64,000 bases of DNA from Actinostola sp. cb2023 (lineage: Eukaryota > Cnidaria > Anthozoa > Actiniaria > Actinostolidae), in assembly GCA_033675265.1 (NCBI GenBank), contig JAUJYZ010000125.1:1-64000 (forward strand). The letters are read 5' to 3'. This document shows positions 58,900 through 64,000 of the stretch, piece by piece (the stretch's first letter is position 1; each line of letters starts with the position of its first letter). Under the pieces are notes generated by a model that did no database searches, had not been told where the DNA came from, and worked only from the letters and a program-made list of their open reading frames with translations. A program made the translations under genes and the position numbers.

Positions 58900-58952
58900 G
58901 AAGATGATGATGACGACGACGACGACGATGATGATGATGATGATGATGATGC
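58900..58952 (+). repeat. (GAT/GAC)n microsatellite
   Basis: Runs of GATGAT and GACGAC triplets, about 50 bases. Confidence 0.9.
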
Positions 58953-58969
58953 TTATACGACAACGACAT

Positions 58970-59946
58970 TCAAATGACAGGCTGTAATTATAAAGAAGCC
59001 AAGCAAACATATGCAACCATAAGAACGACCATTATATTCATCTTCCAGAGATGATTACAGGGCTCACGCCTGGAGATTCTTGTAGCTACAATTCAGTTTG
59101 GATCAGAACTGACAAGTCGGTTGGAACCAGAAATTTTCTCTGCATGTAATGATGTTGATCTCTTTCATGGCAGGGAATGACAGTCTTTGATGTGTTCAGA
59201 GTGACAGCAAGACAGCGTGCTGACTCGAAAATGTTTATTACAAATTCATGTTTAAATTCTACGCAGTTTTGTCTTGTTTTTCGATGTCATAGTTTTGCAA
59301 AAGTCAAAAAGCATTGATCGGCTTTTTACGTCCTGTTTAAGATAAAGAAACGTTATGGAAAGCCTTCTCTATAACAGTCAGCTTCACGGTGAAAATATTT
59401 CCTCTTTTTGTAGTTTAAATTAAATGTCAGTGAGTGTCCGCCTTAGACTGACATCAATCGCATGCGCCAAGCTAGAAGCTTACCTGCAATTATTGTATGT
59501 ACACTAATAACACAACAAGTTATTAAAATGCCTTTTTCTTTTTACTTTTGGCTGTCGTATTTGTTGGATATTCACTTCTTCTTGATGCACTTTGACTAAA
59601 TACTGATATTTTCTCACACGTTACTAATATATTATAATATAATTAATACAGGGAGTCAGTTTGCGCTCTTCCAGCTGCACTACATATCTTATAAACTGCA
59701 ATCCTTGAGGAAAAGATAATTTAAATCCAAAATTAGTTTTTTCAATTCCTTTTTAAGATGTTTACTTTTTCGTGTAAACATCGTTATTATACTAATCAAA
59801 ATCCCATTTCTTACTGTAAGCTGTTTTGAGAGGACGTCAAAGCTAGAAGCAAAGTGCACACGCCCATAACATAAACCTGAACTTCCCTCAACTCTCACTG
59901 CTGCAAAATGGATGACGTTCACTTCTCTCTCCAGGGCCGTACACAG
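58970..59946. other. Spacer downstream of GPCR
   Basis: No gene or RNA is recognised. The sequence is A/T-rich with no clear repeats. Confidence 0.4.
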
Positions 59947-59950
59947 CACA

Positions 59951-59977
59951 GGGGCAGGGGGGGGGGGGGGGGGGGGG
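59951..59977 (+). repeat. Poly-G run
   Basis: About 26 consecutive G after GGCAG. It lies close to the left edge of the GPCR fragment. Confidence 0.85.
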
Positions 59978-60049
59978 CAGTTGCACCCCCTAGCAAAGCG
60001 AAAACGATGCCAAAAATTAAAAGAACTGTACTTTTTTTTTTGCTCAGTT

Positions 60050-60420
60050 AAATACGCAAAGAAATGGAGTCGTAGAGCGGTGAGTCTAAGTACTTTTCTA
60101 GTAGCTCTTCTTATATGTTCGCCATATTATTCATGTGTTATCAATCAGCAGTCATGTTCAAGCTAATTCCTCAGACGTGAATACCAGTGACTTCAATGGA
60201 AATCATAGTAACATGGTGATGTCACATGACTTTTTACCATGATTTTGCATTTGGTTATGAAGTATTTCTGATCTGTGCTTGCACTGTTGTACCAGTTTTA
60301 TTGATGAGCTTTCTGTACGGTCGCATCGTCTATCGAGTGTGGCTTCAACCCGCCACACAGGGCACAAATGTAGGCATTGCGGTGAAGACGACAACACGAT
60401 CCGGCCCGTCGTAGGAATCA
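60050..60420 (+). pseudogene. Truncated GPCR copy (TM4-TM5 part)
   Basis: KKWSRRAV at about 60060 and FGYEVFLICACTVVPVLLM then FLYGRIVYRVWLQP at 60250-60350 match residues 116-123 and 179-211 of the GPCR at 57574. The TM4 part is scrambled by stops, and after GTNVGI the similarity ends; TM6-7 are absent. It is a duplicated, decayed fragment. Confidence 0.85.
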
Positions 60421-60892
60421 CAGCAGTCTTAATCAGGACAGCGGTGCCAGAGATGCCGGAAATGCTTGTGGGAACACGAACATTGTCTGTTATTGCTGGT
60501 GATCGGATCCTCTGAATGCCGTTGAGCTGTTGAGAAAAATTCCATCACGCATGATAATGCATGGGATGCCTCGTCAATTGAAACTACTATAGTTTCATTA
60601 TGATTGCAAATGGATGATCTTCAACTCAGGGAGAAAATCGTGATCAGACAAACTTTGGTGTGATGATAAAGTGTTCATCATGCACGGCAAGCTAGCATCA
60701 GCGTAAGCAGCTAGTGTCGCATATCATTGTACCGTAGTATTGCATATCCTCTCTCAAAGAACTGACCAATATGTTCTTTAAGGAACCGTGCTGGCCTTAG
60801 GTTGGCGTCGATCTGTACCGTCCCTTTAAGATTGTGAACAATTTATCTGTATCTATAAACTTTTATCGTCTCTAGCTCTCTCTAGCCCAGCT

Positions 60893-61175
60893 CTGCTCTC
60901 CTGCTCTCCTGCTCTCCTGCTCTCCTGCTCTCCTGCTCTCCTGCTCTCCTGCTCTCCTGCTCTCCTGCTCTCCTGCTCTCCTGCTCTCCTGCTCTCCTGC
61001 TCTCTCCTGCTCTCCTGCTCTCTCCTGCTCTCCTGCTCTCCTGCTCTCCTGCTCTCCTGCTCTCCTGCTCTCCTGCTCTCCTGCTCTCCTGCTCTCCTGC
61101 TCTCCTGCTCTCCTGCTCTCCTGCTCTCCTGCTCTCCTGCTCTCCTGCTCTCCTGCTCTCCTGCTCTCCTGCTCT
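60893..61175 (+). repeat. 8-bp minisatellite (CTCTCCTG)n
   Basis: About 35 copies of an 8-base unit, with two six-base slips near 61003 and 61021. The long minus-strand frames (RRAGEQES repeats) are artefacts of a repeat whose length lets every frame stay open. Confidence 0.95.
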
Positions 61176-61735
61176 TTGCGGCGCGCATAAATAAAGGTGA
61201 CTCCAGTTCTGGACTAGTGCGCATTGCGTTCTAAAATATTTCCATAGCAGTCGGTCACCATAACGTAAAACATGTAAAATAAATAAAATTACAAACTGCA
61301 TACTATATTATCAATTTCCTTTAGATTACAGTGCGCGCGCTTCTCGTAGTCTTTATATTTCTTTCGCGCCCAGTATTTTTATAGTTCTAGAGAAATTCAA
61401 GGTAGGGCCAGTTCTGGTGCGCATGCACGCGCACGAACACTGCTGAGTTACCATGACAACTTGTATAATTTTATCAACACTTTAATTCCATGTTTCGTAC
61501 TTCAACAAGGGAAATGCCTCAAAGTTTGGTCTGTAAATAGCAGTCTTTTGCAAATTTCGAGGAAAATGTCATTACTTTTCAAAAATGTGTTTTGTAAGTT
61601 TTTGCTGTCGTATCTGACATGAAATTATGGATGGTGGAAAGAACTAAACATTGAATTTTGTAAACATTTTGTTTTCTATTTAAAAATAAATAAAATAAAT
61701 GTTCAGATCATAATCTGAGAGCATTCAAGGCATGC
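61176..61735. other. Spacer downstream of GNAT gene
   Basis: No gene is seen. It includes the probable 3' UTR of the minus-strand acetyltransferase (AATAAATAAAATAAATG complement region near 61690). Confidence 0.4.
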
Positions 61736-62645
61736 TCAACCAGCTTCAAGTGTAGTTAGAGCGAACCAGTGGTCAAAACGTCCTCTTGGAAGTCCATTTG
61801 TTGTCATGTATTCACAAGTAGAGAACATTCTCCCTTTTAGTAATGTCATGAGTTCTTTGGCCTCTTGATTTGTTTCTGGGCAGTCAATAAACACAGACTC
61901 TGACGAAGAAAAGATTCCTTGTTCACGAATTTCCTCAAATGTTTCTTGAAGGAGTGATTTTGCAACCTCCATAGAATTGCAAAACAGCGGGCCCACGTTG
62001 TATCCTTCTTCTCTGATAAAAGCTGGCCTAACTGCAATGTAGCCAACGATGACCTCTCTGTCAATAGCAACACGAGTGTGACTTCCCTTTGTATGAAGCC
62101 AATTATTTACAAATGGATGACGCTTGTATCCAAACACCGATGTATCATAGTCGTACAAAGCTTGTAAATCTACCTCGCTCGTGCGTTTGATTTCAGCAAC
62201 ATGGCGGACTGGACTGTTTTGAAGGGCCTGGATGGCTTTTGGAAGATTAATGTGGTACTGACCAACAGACCATTGTCTCACGGCGACCAGCGGCGACGCT
62301 TCGTATTTCGTTGCCATTTCTGGTACTCCATACAAAGAAAGATTTTTTTATGGGAGCAGATTTCTTCAGCGCTGTATCAAGTAGTTGGCTTCCATAACCT
62401 TGTTTTCTGTATTTGTTATCAACAATGTAACAGCCAACATGACAGTATCCCTCTCCGTATTTGAGTATAGAAAGTGTAGCTATAGGTCTTCCATTTAGCT
62501 CTCCAACATACAAGCCTGTAGGATCACAAGAAAGAAAGCATTCTACATCTTCTGCTCCTGGTCTCCATTTGACTTGTGCCAATGCATTTAGGAAATAGTT
62601 TTTCAGATAGGTTGATGTGGGAGTAACTTGGCGAATTCTGAACAT
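61736..62645 (-). CDS. Double-GNAT N-acetyltransferase (homopolymer frameshift)
   Basis: This minus-strand gene encodes about 302 residues if one frameshift is bridged. The N-terminal half (62645-62350; MFRIRQVTP, GRPIATLSIL, NKYRKQGYGSQLL) is a GNAT domain with the acetyl-CoA loop RKQGYG. The C-terminal half (about 62335-61736; YGVPEMATKYEAS, VFGYKRHPFVNNW, IVGYIAVRP, GPLFCNS, GRFDHWFALTTLEAG) matches the second GNAT-like domain of the YitH/HolE type. The two halves are in different frames, meeting at a run of seven A at 62349-62343. The substrate is unknown. It could be an active gene with an assembly error or a new pseudogene. Confidence 0.8.
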
Positions 62646-62676
62646 TATATTAATTGGAGTTGTCAGTGTAGTGTGC

Positions 62677-62747
62677 ATGCTCGAGAATCCAGCGGTGCTC
62701 TTCATCCGAGCCCGCGCCGAAGAGCACCGCTGGATTCTCGAGCATGT
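62677..62747. repeat. Perfect hairpin, 27-bp arms
   Basis: CATGCTCGAGAATCCAGCGG and following bases are exactly mirrored after a 17-base loop (CATCCGAGCCCGCGCCG). It lies 32 bases upstream of the GNAT start codon. Confidence 0.85.
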
Positions 62748-62762
62748 GTAGTATGTCTGAAT

Positions 62763-62922
62763 TCTCTACTTTCTCATAGCACATAATGCTTTGCGCCTTG
62801 GGGAGTAATACAAAAGAAAATGGGAGCTTTCTGTCAACCATGTAATTATGCAACCCCATTTTCTTTTGTATTACCCCCCAGGCGCAAAGCATTATGTGCT
62901 ATGAGAAAGTAGAGAATAGACT
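62763..62922. repeat. Second long hairpin, about 63-bp arms
   Basis: TCTCTACTTTCTCATAGCAC...AAAATGGG is mirrored by CCCATTTTCTTTTGTATTAC...AGTAGAGA, with one or two mismatches, around a 30-base loop. It adjoins the first hairpin. The left arm together with the 80-codon frame could be a tail of a neighbouring exon. Confidence 0.8.
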
Positions 62923-63007
62923 TTTTCACGGATGGATGGACCGGAAGTAGGCGAACGCAATGAATTCTGGACTAGATTCGATACAACAACGGACGGTGTG
63001 TAAAGTG

Positions 63008-63199
63008 CAGGTTGCAGGTTGCAGGTTGCAGGGTTGCAGGTTGCAGGTTGCAGGTTGCAGGTTGCAGGTTGCAGGTTGCAGGTTGCAGGTTGCAGGTTGC
63101 AGGTTGCAGGTTGCAGGTTGCAGGTTGCAGGTTGCAGGTTGCAGGTTGCAGGTTGCAGGTTGCAGGTTGTAGGTTGCAGGTTGCAGGTTGCAGGTTGCA
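63008..63199 (+). repeat. 7-bp minisatellite (TTGCAGG)n
   Basis: About 27 copies of TTGCAGG, with one extra G near 63031 and one G-to-T(A) change at about 63170. The open frames over it are artefacts. Confidence 0.95.
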
Positions 63200-63319
63200 G
63201 GTCAAACGTACAGTGCATCCACGGTATTTCAAAATAACTCAAACCAATTTCCCTTGGATTCTTTTCTCAGTCAATTTAACTGACTATCGGCGGTTATTTC
63301 CGAACTTGTTTTGGCCGAT

Positions 63320-63667
63320 TTAAGGTGCGGTAATACAGGCAACAAATTCGTGCAACTTGTCGCGCAACATTGTTCAGATTGTTGCGTTGCAAGTTGCAGA
63401 GCAATGTTTCTCGTATTGCCAGCGTTCGCGCAACTTGTCGCGCAACAAATTAAATTTTCGGTGTTGCAGTTTGCAAAACTTTGTTGCATGAAGTAGAAAG
63501 AGCTTCTACTCTGCGCAACAAAGTTTTGCAACCTGCAAAACGAAAATGTGTTGCGCGACAAGTTGCGCGAACGGTGGCAATACGAGAAACATTGCTCTGC
63601 AACTTGCAACGCAACAATGTTGCGCGACAAGTTGCACGATTTTGTTGCTCGTATTACTGCACCTTAA
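63320..63667. mobile_element. Palindromic TTAA-flanked MITE
   Basis: TTAAGGTGCGGTAATAC at the left and GTATTACTGCACCTTAA at the right are inverted, and the interior is a near palindrome of GCAACTTG/CAAGTTGC words centred at about 63500. TTAA at both ends suggests piggyBac-type target choice. A related end occurs at 63867. Confidence 0.75.
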
Positions 63668-63866
63668 GACCGCCCAAAAAAAATCGATAAAGGTAATTCC
63701 GAGAAACAATCGATAACGTTTAACTTAATATTATCGAAATATCGATTTATCAATCGGTTTTCCGATATCGACGTTTATCGATTGCCCACATCATAATATA
63801 AACATAATTTCCTTGCCGAAAACGATTTCACAAACTCAGCAATAAATCGAACAATATAAACTTAAC

Positions 63867-64000
63867 TTAAGGTACAGCAATACGGGCATCAAAATCGTGC
63901 AACTTTTCTCGCAACATTGTTGCGTTGCAAGTTGAAGAGAAAATATTGCTCGCATTACCACTCTGCGCGCACACATATTTTCTGTTGCACGAGTAGAAAC
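63867..64000 (+). mobile_element. Second TTAA MITE, cut by window edge
   Basis: TTAAGGTACAGCAATACGGG followed by GTGCAACTTTTCTCGCAACA matches the left half of the element at 63320. The right half is outside the window. Confidence 0.7.

Noticed and set aside
60853..61301. Repetitive RRAGEQES protein frames
   Set aside because: Artefact of the 8-bp minisatellite; no start context, domain or conservation.
62892..63242. CNLQPAT and CRLQVAG repeat proteins
   Set aside because: Artefact of the 7-bp TTGCAGG array.

Overview
The window looks like an animal genome, most likely a cnidarian (anthozoan/coral-like) one. The genes have introns with GT-AG boundaries, the DNA is AT-rich and full of small foldback elements and microsatellites, and the encoded proteins are animal types: signal peptidase subunit SPCS3, a USP12/46 deubiquitinase, a CNG channel, a class A GPCR and IL-17-like cytokines. 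The taxonomic call is inference from gene content and repeat style; no marker gene fixes the genus.

Region 1 (1-3314) holds the 3' half of an RtcB-family RNA ligase gene on the plus strand. It has five visible exons, and a one-base frameshift sits in the conserved HSGSRG motif.

Region 2 (about 2190-35111) is the most unusual part. It is a tandem array of four units of about 8 kb. Each unit carries, or once carried, a divergent pair of two-exon genes for a small secreted protein that I read as IL-17-like. The minus-strand type (here called B) starts MDARNK and the plus-strand type (A) starts MNTTSNT. Both splice into almost the same exon 2. TATA boxes face away from each other across a shared intergenic region of about 3.6 kb with perfect CRE sites, and AU-rich elements follow the stop codons. 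Of the seven exon-2 copies, three read through (B1, B4, A4), four are frameshifted (A1, B2, A2, A3), and one B exon 1 is an orphan because its exon 2 appears to have been inverted onto the neighbouring A gene. The duplications also carried the last two rtcB exons along; both extra copies have lost the upstream splice acceptor. A 3.1 kb transposon with long terminal inverted repeats sits in unit 2.

Region 3 (35.4-50.5 kb) has conserved housekeeping genes: SPCS3 on the plus strand with a probable U12-type minor intron, a USP12/46-like deubiquitinase on the minus strand in ten recognised exons, and, from a shared promoter of about 200 bp, a divergent gene for a MYND-finger protein with a C-terminal UBA-like helix bundle. 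The introns and spacers hold several families of small inverted-repeat elements.

Region 4 (51.3-64 kb) contains a 7SL/SRP RNA gene (minus strand), a CNG-type cation channel with an altered pore filter, a class A GPCR lacking the usual extracellular disulfide, a truncated GPCR copy, a double-GNAT acetyltransferase gene with a homopolymer frameshift, several simple-sequence arrays, and TTAA-flanked palindromic elements at the right edge.
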